64,000 bases of DNA from the NCBI RefSeq assembly GCF_964019385.1, contig NC_088650.1, forward strand, positions 22,756,748 to 22,820,747. Reading direction: 5' to 3'. A model generated the notes under the pieces. That model ran no database searches and had not been told where the DNA came from. It was given only the letters and a program-made list of their open reading frames with translations. The position numbers were made by a program, and so were the translations under genes. The stretch's first letter is position 1. Every line of letters begins with the position of its first letter. Origin of the DNA: Sycon ciliatum (lineage: Eukaryota; Porifera; Calcarea; Leucosolenida; Sycettidae). Positions 10,884 through 47,636 of this stretch are shown here, in pieces.

Positions 10884-11812
10884 GGCGACAGTTCACGATG
10901 TGAAAATGCTCCAACACCTCCAGTACACGACTACGAGCACAGGATCGTTTCCACCCCGCATCGGCACTCCAGAAAAGAGAATTACATGTATTCCTTTACT
11001 TTTCCAACTTCACATCTCCATACACCGAGGAAAAGTGGCATGAACGACATGTGTTTGGCAACATTGTCAGATTCATAGGGCGCTGCACACATCATTTCGC
11101 TACGAAGATTATACAAACTCATTGAAACCATCGTCTTCATCGTTCTCTGCTTACCGCGCCATATTTTCGCAAGGGAAACTGAAAAACACGCAAAAATGTA
11201 TTATTTTGTTATTCACTTATTGTTCGCAAAACCAATTCAAAAATCATTCCACAGTGACGTAATCAGATGGGGCATGTGCGCAGACTGTATGCGCGGCGTT
11301 GCGGCACTACTCGACGCGCACGGTGCACCCAGCTATAAAGAGCGCGCTTGCTAGATCGCGCGCAGTATCTGAATGCAGGCGCTAGGCGCCGGCGACGGGC
11401 CTACTAGCGCGGGCGACTGAGCAACGCACGCTACCTGCAGACTTAGCTAGCTGGGCCGGCCATGGCCCATGCATGGGGGATGGCGCCTGCGACGCGGCCC
11501 GGGGGATTTAGTAGATAAAAGAGTGAAATATTTTTTTCACTTGTACTGTTGTAGTAACTGTTGTACTTGCACATCCCGCGATCGCCCCCACACACATGCA
11601 CACAACGGGTGACAAAATGGCTTCCACTTCCAGCTGCAAGAAGACAACGGGGACATCCATGCACGAACACCGAAAAGGCCACAGCATTTAGGCGCGAGCT
11701 CACCCACGGAGGGAGAAAAGCAAAGGAGATGGGGGTTGCGTCCATGAGTTTGGAAGTCTATTGTCCAAGTTGCTGATGTTAGGGTTCTGGGGGTTTTCTA
11801 GCAAGCTTGAGA
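10884..11812. promoter_or_regulatory. shared upstream region between ARID2 and NFRKB
   Basis: The two genes start 930 bp apart in opposite directions. The region is GC-rich at 11280-11510 and has a TATAAAG on the + strand at 11334-11340, set in a GC-rich stretch about 480 bp before the NFRKB start codon. No open frame with recognisable content crosses it; frames at 11443-11776 look fortuitous. A bidirectional promoter, or two closely spaced ones, is inferred from spacing. Confidence 0.5.
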
Positions 11813-36996
<25,184 letters not shown>

Positions 36997-37830
36997 GCGT
37001 CTTGCGTGTCCTACGTGTCCTGCTTGCCCTGTAAGCCACTAGTAATGTAGCTGCGAGAGTCACCGTCCAAATCTAGCATGACATGTACGTATAGATCCAG
37101 CACAGTCTATGTGTTGTGCTGTGCTAGAACTCTCAACGGCTCTGCGACCATTCACGTTTCCACATCACATGCCTAGTTTGCACTTGACCAATCCCAACTT
37201 TGTCAGTGCCAGTGCTGTATTCCTCGAACTCAGTTTTATACAAGGAAGAACGGTTGCCTTCCAAGATTTCTACTTTCCGCCGTGTGCACCTTTTTTTCTC
37301 ATCAGCTTGAAATGCCGTGTGGCTGCATTCTTGTTTGTTGTATTACCATGCCGCCGTCGCATTCTATTTTGTGCCTGGACGGTGCAAGAGTAGCTTACAC
37401 CCTCATCCCAGCCACCACTGCCACAGGGCCAACTGGTCCGGTTAGTAGGCGCCGCCTAGACAATGTTATAAGGTTTTTTTTAAAGAATGTGTATTGTACG
37501 TTGCTATGCCCTGTGTCATGCGGTGCATGTCCCATCCAGCAGGTATATCTGTCATATGAAGCTGTCCTGCATCCCACGCTGATCCGTCCTGCCCCACCTA
37601 TATTTTTGAAATTACTCGTATCTGTTGCCTCCTGTTCTATGGTTTGTTCCTTTCCTTCATATCCACTCACATGGTTTATGTCCTCCTCCCCTTCACAGCC
37701 ACTCGACCTCACTCGTTTTATGGTCCATGTTTTGTTTTATCCTGCCATGTCATCACTCTGTGTTGCTGTTAATTTATTGTGGCATGGAATCCGCTTTTTA
37801 ATAAATAAAATAAATAAACTAAGCCAAGTT
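36997..37830 (+). terminator. NFRKB 3' UTR and polyadenylation signals
   Basis: From the TGA at 36994-36996 to a cluster of overlapping AATAAA hexamers at 37800-37818. No convincing coding frame intervenes. The 3' end is inferred from the signals only. Confidence 0.5.
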
Positions 37831-37989
37831 GCAAGTGCTGGGTATTGGATTGTGTAGTGCCTACTAGTGGTGGGTATTGGATTGTGTAGTGCTAATACTA
37901 GTGGTGGCACAGGCAGTTATGCGGGAGCACAGTGACTGGCACTACCTGGTTGACTGGCACACTGGCTCCAACGGGCTGGTCTATGTGTA

Positions 37990-38045
<56 letters not shown>

Positions 38046-39137
38046 GCTTTTGCTCTTGATGATTATCCATAACAACTACAAATATCACTTTCGACGTTAA
38101 TAATCAAGGAGAACGTGTTGGTGGAGTGGTCGCAAAGAAGAGATGAGAAACGGATGGAATGAAGGTAGACTCCAGAAGCAGGTGCCTTTTTTCTTCTTTT
38201 TCTATTTTGATCCAGCAGACCTACTTGAGCGAGCATTTTTTTTCAAAACAGGGAGGGAGCCTGGGGATTCTTGGATCCTTGGTCCTTGCCATGCCCCCCC
38301 CCCCCCCCCTCCTGGTAGCCATGGGGATTCTTTTTACCATGACACTGCACACATCGAATGACATATTTGGCAAGATATTAAAATATGATATAATCAAAGT
38401 TTCATGAATAATTTAATGGTAAAAAAGTAAACAATAGTAAAAAAAAGTAAATGAAAATTACTCCGGCATGTTGGCATGGTTTGGTAGATGGAAACTGGAT
38501 GTGATCGTGACTCAGGCCCGCCGGCATGCCAGGATAGATGGAAAGTGGATGTGAGCGTGAATAGACACATGCAATCCTAGTACACAACTCAGTATGGTGC
38601 AAAAAAGGCACACCAAACCAAAAATACTTGAAAGGGAAAAAACAACGAATATAAACCAGGGCAAATAGAAGAATTTCAAACCCCACGATTATTTTACATT
38701 GCGGACTGTACCTAGTCTAGTATCACAAGGCATGAAACACATCAGCTGCAGGATAAAACGCCTGTACAGAGGACATTACGATCTAAGCAAAGATTCATTG
38801 AGCGGCTTTCGAAAAATCAGTTCTACCTAGAAAGTTGGGCAAACGCAGATGAAGTATTTGTATGTGTTGGAAGATAGCATGCCTGATGACTCAACTCAGT
38901 GTTTCAAACAACTGATAAAGGATGTGATGGGTTTTCTAAAAGAGGAAGTAATTATTAGAAGACAACTCCGGAGCAGGATGTGCACAGTGCGCCAGGGTGC
39001 ACTCTGGTTTGGTGGCCATCCCCAGTCAAGCGCACTGACAGCAGCCCGAGAAGCGGCGACGTTCTAAACTTCTAATGTCACGCTTGAACGTAATATTCTA
39101 GAGTTGACTGTCTGCAGTATACATGTAGCAACAGGTG

Positions 39138-39168
<31 letters not shown>

Positions 39169-39491
39169 ACACACACACACACAGACTTTGAATGAGTATT
39201 GTAAACCATGTTCTAACAATACAACTACAAAAGACTACCAAGAAGCATACCTACCTCAAGTAAGGGGCCGTCCGGGGTTACCAATTATTGTTTTTTTTTA
39301 ACGAAAACTTTTAGTATTTATCAGCCCGCACCCACCCTTCCCACCCTTTCAGCAGGTAAACGAATTTCAAAATCATTTCAATATTCGAGAGCCATCACAG
39401 TATTCATGGGTATTCTCCGTGTATTCAATAACTATTTTCAAAACAAAATTCAAAATAAAAAAGGAGTTGGGTGTGTAGTATACAATTATAA

Positions 39492-39571
<80 letters not shown>

Positions 39572-39596
39572 GAGAGGGACAGAGAGAGCACATTGT

Positions 39597-39655
<59 letters not shown>

Positions 39656-39700
39656 AGAGAGAGAGGGGGGGGGGGGGGAGGGAGAGAGAGAGCACATTGT

Positions 39701-39764
<64 letters not shown>

Positions 39765-39819
39765 ACATTGTCTGCTACTCACATGTCCAGCAAGGAATGG
39801 ACAGGAGACACACGTATTA
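37831..39819. other. spacer between the 3' ends of NFRKB and BAG1
   Basis: Contains a CT tract (37991-38041), a C run (38296-38311), a CA tract (39136-39182), half of the GGGGCC MITE (39262) and a long GA tract (39495-39770). Two overlapping short frames at 38740-39067 look like a broken coding fragment (residues RSKQRFIERLSKNQFYLESW in one frame, MKYLYVLEDSM in the next). I do not recognise them. Confidence 0.4.
39495..39770 (+). repeat. (GA)n microsatellite with repeated GCACATTGTCTG spacers
   Basis: Three GA blocks are separated by the same AGAGCACATTGTCTGAGAG spacer, with G-rich stretches at 39645-39680. The array was therefore amplified as larger units. Confidence 0.9.
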
Positions 39820-39889
39820 CTATGAAACCTTTTGCTTAAGTTCAGCCAGTTGCTGTTGTAAACTGTCCGCACTATCCAAAGTAGCCTGG

Positions 39890-39922
<33 letters not shown>

Positions 39923-40178
39923 TACACACACATACACACACATACACACACATACACACACATACACACACATACACACACACCTCAGACCTCAGACCTG
40001 CCCATCGCGGAAGCGATGATAGCGAACAGCTATGTTAGCCAGCAACTTGTGCTGGGATTACACCATTCAACAGCTTGCAAGGCTGATGAATTGACCGCCA
40101 CTAATTTTAGCCTGGTATCCACCACACAGCTGATTGAAGCGGCTTTTTCTGGCCAGTGAATCCCAATTTTTCATTTTT

Positions 40179-40247
<69 letters not shown>

Positions 40248-43200
40248 TATAGACACGTACACACACATGCACACATGCACATTCACATACACACATATCA
40301 TGAAACAGACAACCACAACAACAATGACGCTGGCAGCAACAGCAACTGCAACAGGGATAGGAATAGGAGCAATAGCACAAGCTACAGCAACAAAAACAGC
40401 AAAGCGCGCTCTAAAATGACTGGGTGACAGATCAAGGCGGGCTTATCGTAAGCCTAGGGTTGAATAAGCTCGGGTTTATTTTTCACTGTAGGGGTGAAAC
40501 GAAGGTCTCAATTTGCCAAACGAACCTGCTTCTTCAAAACGAACGAAGGTGTCGAAGGATTTTTTTACCAGTTCACAGTTCCTCTTGAAGCTCTGTGCAT
40601 GTGCCCTACGAACTACATGACTTTGCACATACTTGCTATGCAGTCACCACAATTGGCACGCCCATAGCTTTTGCACTGCGCAGTTTGCAGCTCAAACTGC
40701 CCACGACTACTTCTGCACACTGTGGCGGTGAATGGCCACGCTCAATGGCAGTCTGTGGCCTATTGTGCACTTGCAATGGCACCTACGGGAGCCAAGTGGA
40801 CACAAAACTAGTGCACTGTAAAAACTACAGTACAGTACCTCCTGTATACAAGGAAGATCAGTGCATGTGTGTTCAGAGATCGTGTGTTAACCTTCTTTTG
40901 AAAACGAAGGTTCTTCGAACCTTTGACACCTTCGTTTCACCCCTATTTTTCACATGTAAACATCCCCTGAGTCAACCCACTGTTGTTTGGTTACAAGTTC
41001 CGTACCGCCGAAAAGTTTTCGGAATGGAAAACCTACCCGCATCCAATTATTGGCTCAGGTACCTTCAGAAATGTTCACCAAAACTGTTTGTGAAATTCGG
41101 ATTGCCAAGCACCTCTCTAGTGATAACAACCTTGCTTTCTTTATCCACTGACGATGTTGTTCAGAACAACGAAACGTCTGGAAAGTATCGTAAAAATTTC
41201 TATCGTTATTAAATGTTATCAAATATACCACTCTTTGGTCTAGAAAGAATACTTTTTGATATTACAATGAGAGTGAATAATCAACGGCTTGTCCACCAAC
41301 TCTTTAACCTTGCTGATACTACATTGCCCCCAAAGCAGAGCACACCCACACACCCACCCACCCACTCCACATGCAAAACGTCCACCAGCACCTACCTGTA
41401 TATGTTGGACTGCTGCCTTGCGCCTTGCCCTCGCCTCTGCCTGGTCTTGTTCAAGTACCTGCAACAAACAACACCAGCACGTGGCCACCAAGCATTTTTT
41501 ACACACTGCACAAGTCATTCAAGGGAAAGTCCCAGGGCACTGTGCTCAGACAGAAGGCTGCTCATCTGTGAGGATTGCCCCGCAACTTGACCATCACTTA
41601 CATACACTTTCACACATGCATGTCAATGGGCAGTTCATATCGCTATTGTCGTATTGGGCTACCTTTCAAAGACTTCTTTTTATGGTCTCCTGGCCTACAC
41701 CTGGGGAGGTGTGCGTGGCCAGATTAAAGGGGAAGTTAAGGCAAAAATTAAAATTTCACCAGTTGTAGTCTTCGGGGTGCTGAGTCGAATGGTCTTGGTC
41801 CGAGAAAGCTGAGACGCTCCCTTCCTACGTGAATCCCAATCGAACTCGCGCACTTCCACCGAAACTGGGTGACTGCGCCCTACTAGATGGGGATTTGTAT
41901 GCAAAATGTCACTAAAAGCGCCGTTTCGTTCTTATAAAAGCACGGATGACCGCGATTGGCCCATATGTAATGTTGTAGTCTTTTGGACGCTGAGTCGACT
42001 GGTTTTGGTCCGAAAAGGCTGCGATGCAGCGTTCCTCCTTTATTCCCAATCGAACATGGTTGAACAAGCGGTCACGTGCTCCTGCGTTCACCAGTCAGCT
42101 GGTCACCGTGCCTGCAGGGTACAACTTACTAGCCTGTTTGACCTCTTTTGGGTGCAGTCCTGTCACTCGAGTTGAACCTTGGTGTGAAAGTTGTCGCCTG
42201 CTGGCGTGGTGATCAGGTGATTTGGGCACCCAGGAGCACGTGACCACTTGTTCAACCATGTTCGATTGGGAATAAAGGAGGAACGCTGCATCGCAGCCTT
42301 TTCGGACCAAAACCAGTCGACTCAGCGTCCAAAAGACTACAACATTACATATGGGCCAATCGCGGTCATCCGTGCTTTTATAAGAACGAAACGGCGCTTT
42401 TAGTGACATTTTGCATACAAATCCCCATCTAGTAGGGCGCAGTCACCCAGTTTCGGTGGAAGTGCGCGAGTTCGATTGGGATTCAAGTAGGAAGGGAGCA
42501 TCTCAGCTTTCTCGGACCAAGACCATTCGACTCAGCACCCCGAAGACTACAACTGGTGAAATTTTAATTTTTGCCTTAACTTCCCCTTTAAGTTAGTGAG
42601 CGGTTGTTGTGTGCACTGTGTGCACTGTCTACACATGCCATGTACTGTGAAGCCCATCATGAAAGACCACATGCATTAACTATTTAACAGACCTGTATTT
42701 GTCATGTCACATACCAATGCCATGCCTCAGCATACAGGCGAAAGATGGCTGCAGCTGCTACCCATGGGACTGACCAATGGAAATCTTTGAATACAAGTAG
42801 TCTCACAGGGTGATGCTGGCACATAATAACATTGCACACAGTTGCTACTAAAGAACAGTGGTCGTATAGACCAGCAGATATAATAATCTACTGGCACGGA
42901 CATGGAAATACGGTCGCATGACCAGGGCCGGCGCCGTCAGTGCCTACAGGACGCTGCATGCGATGAAGCGTCGAGCTGAACGCACCCTATCACGCCTGAT
43001 GCGAGCTGCCGTCGTTCACAGTTACTACCGTATGCGTACTCACGGCCGTGGCATGGTAAGCGCGCGCCCTGGGGCCGATTGACCTCCGACCGGATTTCCA
43101 TGTCCACAACAGTACATGATATTATACCACTAGGTGGTCTCTGGGCCTGGTTTCACCTGCGCATTGTGAGACTGAAAGGCTACCTGTCTAGTGTCTCAAG

Positions 43201-43875
43201 TACATACAAAGATCTATTTACAATGCACAGTGCACAGAGGTGTGCTCATTGAACACACATACACTTCACTGTACAGGTAAAAACCTGGTCAAAAGACCAC
43301 CTGGTTTGTATGATCACCGGCTTGTAAGATCATCTGGTCTATAAGACCATACTTTTTTTATATCAACTGTGTGGAATGTGCATGGATCACACTGGTTTCA
43401 GAGACGACCTGCATTTAAAGATCGCGAGGGGCTGGTAGCCTGCATGGGTGATCACTGAAGCCAGGTCGTACTGGTACATGTGCTAGACGGTAATAAAGAA
43501 ACGAGAGTGGGTGGGATTCAGCTGCACGTACATGTAGTAAACGTACAGCTGCGCTCAATGAAATCCAATCACGCCAACCAAGTGTTGCGTAGCCCTGCAC
43601 CAGTGACACACCCCAGTGTTGGCAGGTCCAGGGCTGCACAGCGCCCTGCGGCATGGCATTCACTGGCTTGATGGGATTGCATTGAGCAGCCCTGAGCAGC
43701 CTGGCCGTACAAGTCACTACTCACCAGTGCATCTAGTTGTTCTAACAGTTTGACTAGCTGTTCTTGAATACCAGCACCGGTGCGCGTCTGCTTTGTTACA
43801 GCCTGGCTGTGCAAGTGCTGGGGAAGATGATTCTGAACAACACAGGGAGCAAGTAGATCCAACACACACACACAC

Positions 43876-43922
<47 letters not shown>

Positions 43923-45640
43923 CATACATACACACACACACACACACCAGACATACACACACACACACACCATACATACACACACACACACCATACATAC
44001 ACACACACACACACACACCAGACATACACACACACACACGCCATACATACACAGACACACAGACAGACAGACACACATATGCACACACAAAGTGACTGCT
44101 TGATTGTGTGTGTGCTTGAAGTACATGTGCAAGGCAAAACAACTTAGGTTAGCTGCCATGGAACACTCATCCACAGTGGTTTTGCCCGACATCCGTGCGA
44201 CACCTGTGCGCACTCAGAACAGCACAGGCATCTAAACCTCCTTAGTACAGTGGCCTATCAGCCCAACACGACCGGAGTCTTTAGAGGTATTACCCTGCCT
44301 GACTTATACATTAGGCGTCTAATAGAAAAAATAATGAGGATAATTGTGAAGCGAACACAAGGCCAACACGGCTGAGAAAATCCCTAGGATGTTGCTGAAC
44401 TTCGCAAAACATCGTGCGTCTCCGTTTTCGAAATGCACTACAGAAACATTGCACACATCTAGACAGACTTGGCCATATTACAAAGATAGTGTTCACACAC
44501 ACCCACACACACATGTGCACACACACACACACACACACACACATGTACACACACACACACACACAAACACACACAAACACACATACCCCTTGTACACCAG
44601 CGACTTCTGCCCGCAGTGATTGCAGTTTCTTCTCCGACTCGTGGCACGATTCCAGGATTCTCTGAATTTTACTGCAGGTTTCACCTTCACCTGGATCGAA
44701 CTGTAGTTTGGGAACATCAGGAGAAATAGGTTCCGAAATAGGTTCCGAAATAGGATCCAGCCACACAAGAAGGAACATTGTCACCAGCATGAGTAGCGCA
44801 AGCAGCGCCAGCAGCACCAGCATTGCCAGTATCAGTGACTCTGAGAGAGGGTCCAGAGCCATGAGGATTCCGTAGGAAGAAGAGTTCGGAAATATTGCCA
44901 GTTGGACTGTTCTGAAGGGTGGAGCGCAAGACTAGATCTAGCATGAAGAACTGCAGATCAGAACTGAGGATGAAACACTCATTGCATTGCTGGATAAAAC
45001 ACTTCAAACGAAAGAACCCGAAGCAGTGCAAAAGTGACAGCATCGCACCGGATTCTATCAAAGCAGCGCAACATGATGCATTATAGTGCAAGATGTCGCT
45101 GCTGAACTGTGCAAGTCATAGCTGCAATGGCAGTGCAGTGGTGTGGACTAACATCTACGGTGACAGAAACGTCAGGTGCGAGCATGTGTGGAGATGTGTG
45201 TGTGTGTGTGTGTGTGACTGTGTGTGCCAGACAATAAGTAAGTGATGATGTACATGAGTGACATAAAAGCACATCGCTAAACCCAGGGCTGCAAAGCAGA
45301 GGTGTGAATATCACACGTGCACATGTACCACCTTCGCTCTCCTGCCACTAGTACAAGACAGGTGGACAATACGAGCAAACGCTAGAATATGCAGTGGCTA
45401 CCCCTTCCTATTATATGGGTAACAGACAGCTGTGCAGCGTGAAAAGTATGCACAAGTCAACATGGCGATATTCATAATTGGTACAGAATAGGAGAGGTGA
45501 CGCGTCAAGTTAGCATTCTTTCAGGTACGTCAATATGGCAGGAAAGTGACACGTAACACTGCCATTACAGTACACACTGCTGGCTAGTGAAAGTAGATTG
45601 AGACGAAAACAACAGCAACACATACACACTTGCAGGAACA

Positions 45641-45710
<70 letters not shown>

Positions 45711-45729
45711 CAGACACATACACACAGGG

Positions 45730-45792
<63 letters not shown>

Positions 45793-45821
45793 TAGACAGA
45801 CACATATACAGGCACACAGGG

Positions 45822-45873
<52 letters not shown>

Positions 45874-46900
45874 AGGCACACACAGACGCACACTTCATGT
45901 CTCCATAGGACTCACAAACACAAGCAAGCACATACAACAACAGCTTCAACACTGAAATGAGCATACCCTTTGGCCAACAATCATAACCCGCGAATGGGGC
46001 TCAATTCCAACTTCACAGAGCATTTCATTTGGCTGACGCAACGTTTTGCCTGAGCAGGGCAGCAGCAGAAGTAGCAGTAGCAGCAGCAACAGCAGCAGCA
46101 GCAGCAGCAGTAGCAGCAGCAGCAGTAGCATCAGCACACATGAAATATTGAAAGAAGAAAGACCATGAAAGGGTTTGCTCCCCACACCGGAGCTCGCGCT
46201 ATTCCGCCGACTTTACTTGACACTTGACTGACTCACGACTGCAATCCAGAGCACACGAGAAGTCCATCGAACCTTCGACTCGGAAAGACCATGCTACCAA
46301 ATATCAACCAATATGTGTATTGTGTAGAGTGTATAGTCTCCCTTTAGCTTCATATGGCTATGTAGATATATAAAATCAAGAGCCCAGTGCGCCTGCCTTG
46401 TATTGCATGGCCATGGAAAGAAATGGCAATAACTCCGGACAGCCTACAACACTGAAATGCAAGGTAGCATCCAAGCCAGCATCATATCCCATCTAATGTA
46501 TGCAGAAAAAGCGATAGAAACAGCAGTAGCCAGCACTGTCTGTATTGGCATCACAACTTTTTGTAGCATCAAACGCAATATATATTTAAAAAAAGGGACA
46601 GTAGAAACAGCAGCGGCAACGTACCTTTAAAAATGAGGCGCTGTCTGTCCACAGGTATACCAGTTATGGACTCGGCACAGCGTTGCAGGTCATCGACAAT
46701 GGGCAGGCCGTGTGGCTTCTCACTGAAAACAAGGCATTCATGCTTCTTTTGGCCTGTGTGAACAATGCAAGTGCATACACACAGTCCGGTACAGTCAATA
46801 CAACTGTCACTAATCAGATTAGACTATGACCACACGTCCACAGTGTAACACGCACATACACACAGTCACACACACAGTCACACACACAGTCACACACACA

Positions 46901-46999
<99 letters not shown>

Positions 47000-47085
47000 A
47001 TGATGTGGAAATAGCTCGGATAGCTAATGCACTCACCACACACTAACACAACAGGAATTTTCTCGGAGGACGTATGCTCGGCCAT
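39820..47085 (-). CDS. BAG1: BAG1, Hsp70 nucleotide-exchange co-chaperone, 7 exons
   Basis: Exons in transcription order: 47085-47037, 46753-46625, 46049-45967, 44700-44587, 43817-43725, 41458-41396, 39885-39820. All introns are GT-AG, phases agree, and the product is 198 aa. Residues about 10-87 are a ubiquitin-like domain: IVDDLQRCAESITGIPVDRQ, then RLIFKGKTLR and GIEPHSRVMIVG, the order found in BAG1. The C-terminal half is a three-helix BAG domain (EKKLQSLRAEVAGVQG, GIQEQLVKLLEQLDAL, ARRKAAVQHIQ), which binds the Hsp70 ATPase domain. The UBL links Hsp70 clients to the proteasome. Human short BAG1 is about 230 aa. Exon 4 could begin further upstream, since its frame stays open to 44862. 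The gene is divergent from ECD, with 551 bp between start codons. Confidence 0.87.
39891..40242. mobile_element. SINE body, copy 3, with CA arrays on both sides
   Basis: Body 39973-40182 includes the GCGATGATAGC, GAATTGACCG and CTGGCCAGTGAATCCC blocks shared with copy 1. The tRNA-like head is replaced by a CA array (40182-40242), and another CA array (39891-39981) lies at the other end. The latter is the pyrimidine/UG-rich stretch preceding the last BAG1 exon on the minus strand. Confidence 0.6.
40489..40945. mobile_element. non-autonomous hAT-like element in BAG1 intron 6
   Basis: Inverted ends TAGGGGTGAAACGAAGGT, with TTTTTCAC at 40479-40486 and 40946-40953 as a probable 8-bp target duplication (two extra bases at the left junction). 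The ends resemble those of the hAT element at 14796. The frame crossing it (40595-41212) has no recognisable content. Confidence 0.6.
41728..42587. mobile_element. long-palindrome transposon with TTAA ends (piggyBac-like)
   Basis: Two arms of about 340 bp are inverted and nearly identical (only a few differences seen), separated by about 170 bp. The ends read AGGGGAAGTTAAGG and are flanked by TTAA on both sides (41724-41727 and 42588-42591), the piggyBac target. Within each arm an 80-bp block (GTTGTAGTCTT onward) is duplicated. It lies in BAG1 intron 5. Identical frames on the two strands reflect the palindrome and are not genes. Confidence 0.7.
42866..43080 (+). other. unassigned GC-rich open frame in BAG1 intron 5
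   Basis: About 70 codons open on the + strand, rich in Arg (TRAGAVSAYRTLHAMKRRAE, then RTLSRLMRAAVVHSYYRMRT), followed by GTAAGC. GC content is well above the flanks. No family recognised; it could be a transposon relic or an exon of a nested gene. Confidence 0.2.
43863..44090 (+). repeat. (CA)n microsatellite in BAG1 intron 4
   Basis: CA repeats with CATACATA and CCAGACATA interruptions, about 50 bp upstream of BAG1 exon 5 on its strand. Confidence 0.9.
44494..44583 (+). repeat. (CA)n microsatellite at the BAG1 exon 4 donor
   Basis: On the minus strand the TG array begins three to five bases after the exon 4 donor (44586). Confidence 0.88.
45641..45890 (+). repeat. (CA)n microsatellite with three GGGACGCA/AGATAGACAGACA spacers
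   Basis: A 250-bp array in BAG1 intron 3 with two similar spacers, so the array has been expanded as larger blocks. A CAG-rich tract (46070-46131) lies just before exon 3 on the minus strand. Confidence 0.88.
46855..46995 (+). repeat. (CA)n microsatellite after BAG1 exon 1
   Basis: About 50 pure CA units plus a CACAGTCA higher-order unit, about 40 bp downstream of the BAG1 exon 1 donor on the minus strand. Confidence 0.92.
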
Positions 47086-47636
47086 GGTTCTTCAACCAGC
47101 GTCACTCAACACTCAGTTGGAAAATAAATTGTGGAAAGTTCTGAAAAGTTCAGAAAAGTTCGGAAAGGGAAGTTGCGAAACTGAGTCTGTTTGGCTGGAG
47201 GGAAACTAGTGTCTGTCCAGCAGGGGCACGAAAAAGAATAGACGTAATTCCAAAGGAAACAACAGCACTTGGCTGAACTTCCTTGAATTCAAAATCAAAC
47301 TCAAACTCAAAGAGCTAGAGAAAGGGATTTTCCAAAAATATGATATGAATGACTCAATCCAATGATCGAAAAATGGCATGTCACGTGGATCTTGTGCAGT
47401 ACACGTGCAAGAAAACCTCACGGAGTCCTGCTGACAGCATGGCTTGAGCATGCACAACTCAACTCAAGAAGTCCGAGCTCGAGCTGCCTGGATGGTTTTT
47501 GCCCTTTTCATACATTTTGTTTGAGGTTTCAATGTTTGAGTTTTATGAATGTTCGAAAAGTTACTAAGTTGTGTAGTGCATGAAATACTTTGTGAATGAT
47601 TTGGAAAGGTAATTTGTGTCAGTGTTTGTCTTCATC
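47086..47636. promoter_or_regulatory. shared BAG1/ECD upstream region with heat-shock-element-like array
   Basis: 551 bp separate the two start codons. At 47133-47167, 48-82 bp upstream of the BAG1 ATG, consecutive 5-bp units read GGAAA GTTCT GAAAA GTTCA GAAAA GTTCG GAAAG. The TTC units keep the heat-shock-factor register, but three of the four facing units are AAA in place of GAA. A role in stress control of BAG1 is an inference. Confidence 0.4.

Noticed and set aside
11443..11776. 100- and 71-codon frames in the ARID2/NFRKB spacer
   Set aside because: No conserved content. The real NFRKB start was found at 11813 or 11840 by similarity and exon phase.
40595..41212. 205-codon + frame in BAG1 intron 6
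   Set aside because: It crosses the end of the hAT-like element at 40945, has no recognisable motif and is antisense to BAG1.
41906..42409. Two near-identical 89- and 104-codon frames on opposite strands
   Set aside because: Produced by the palindromic transposon 41728-42587; no domain is recognisable.
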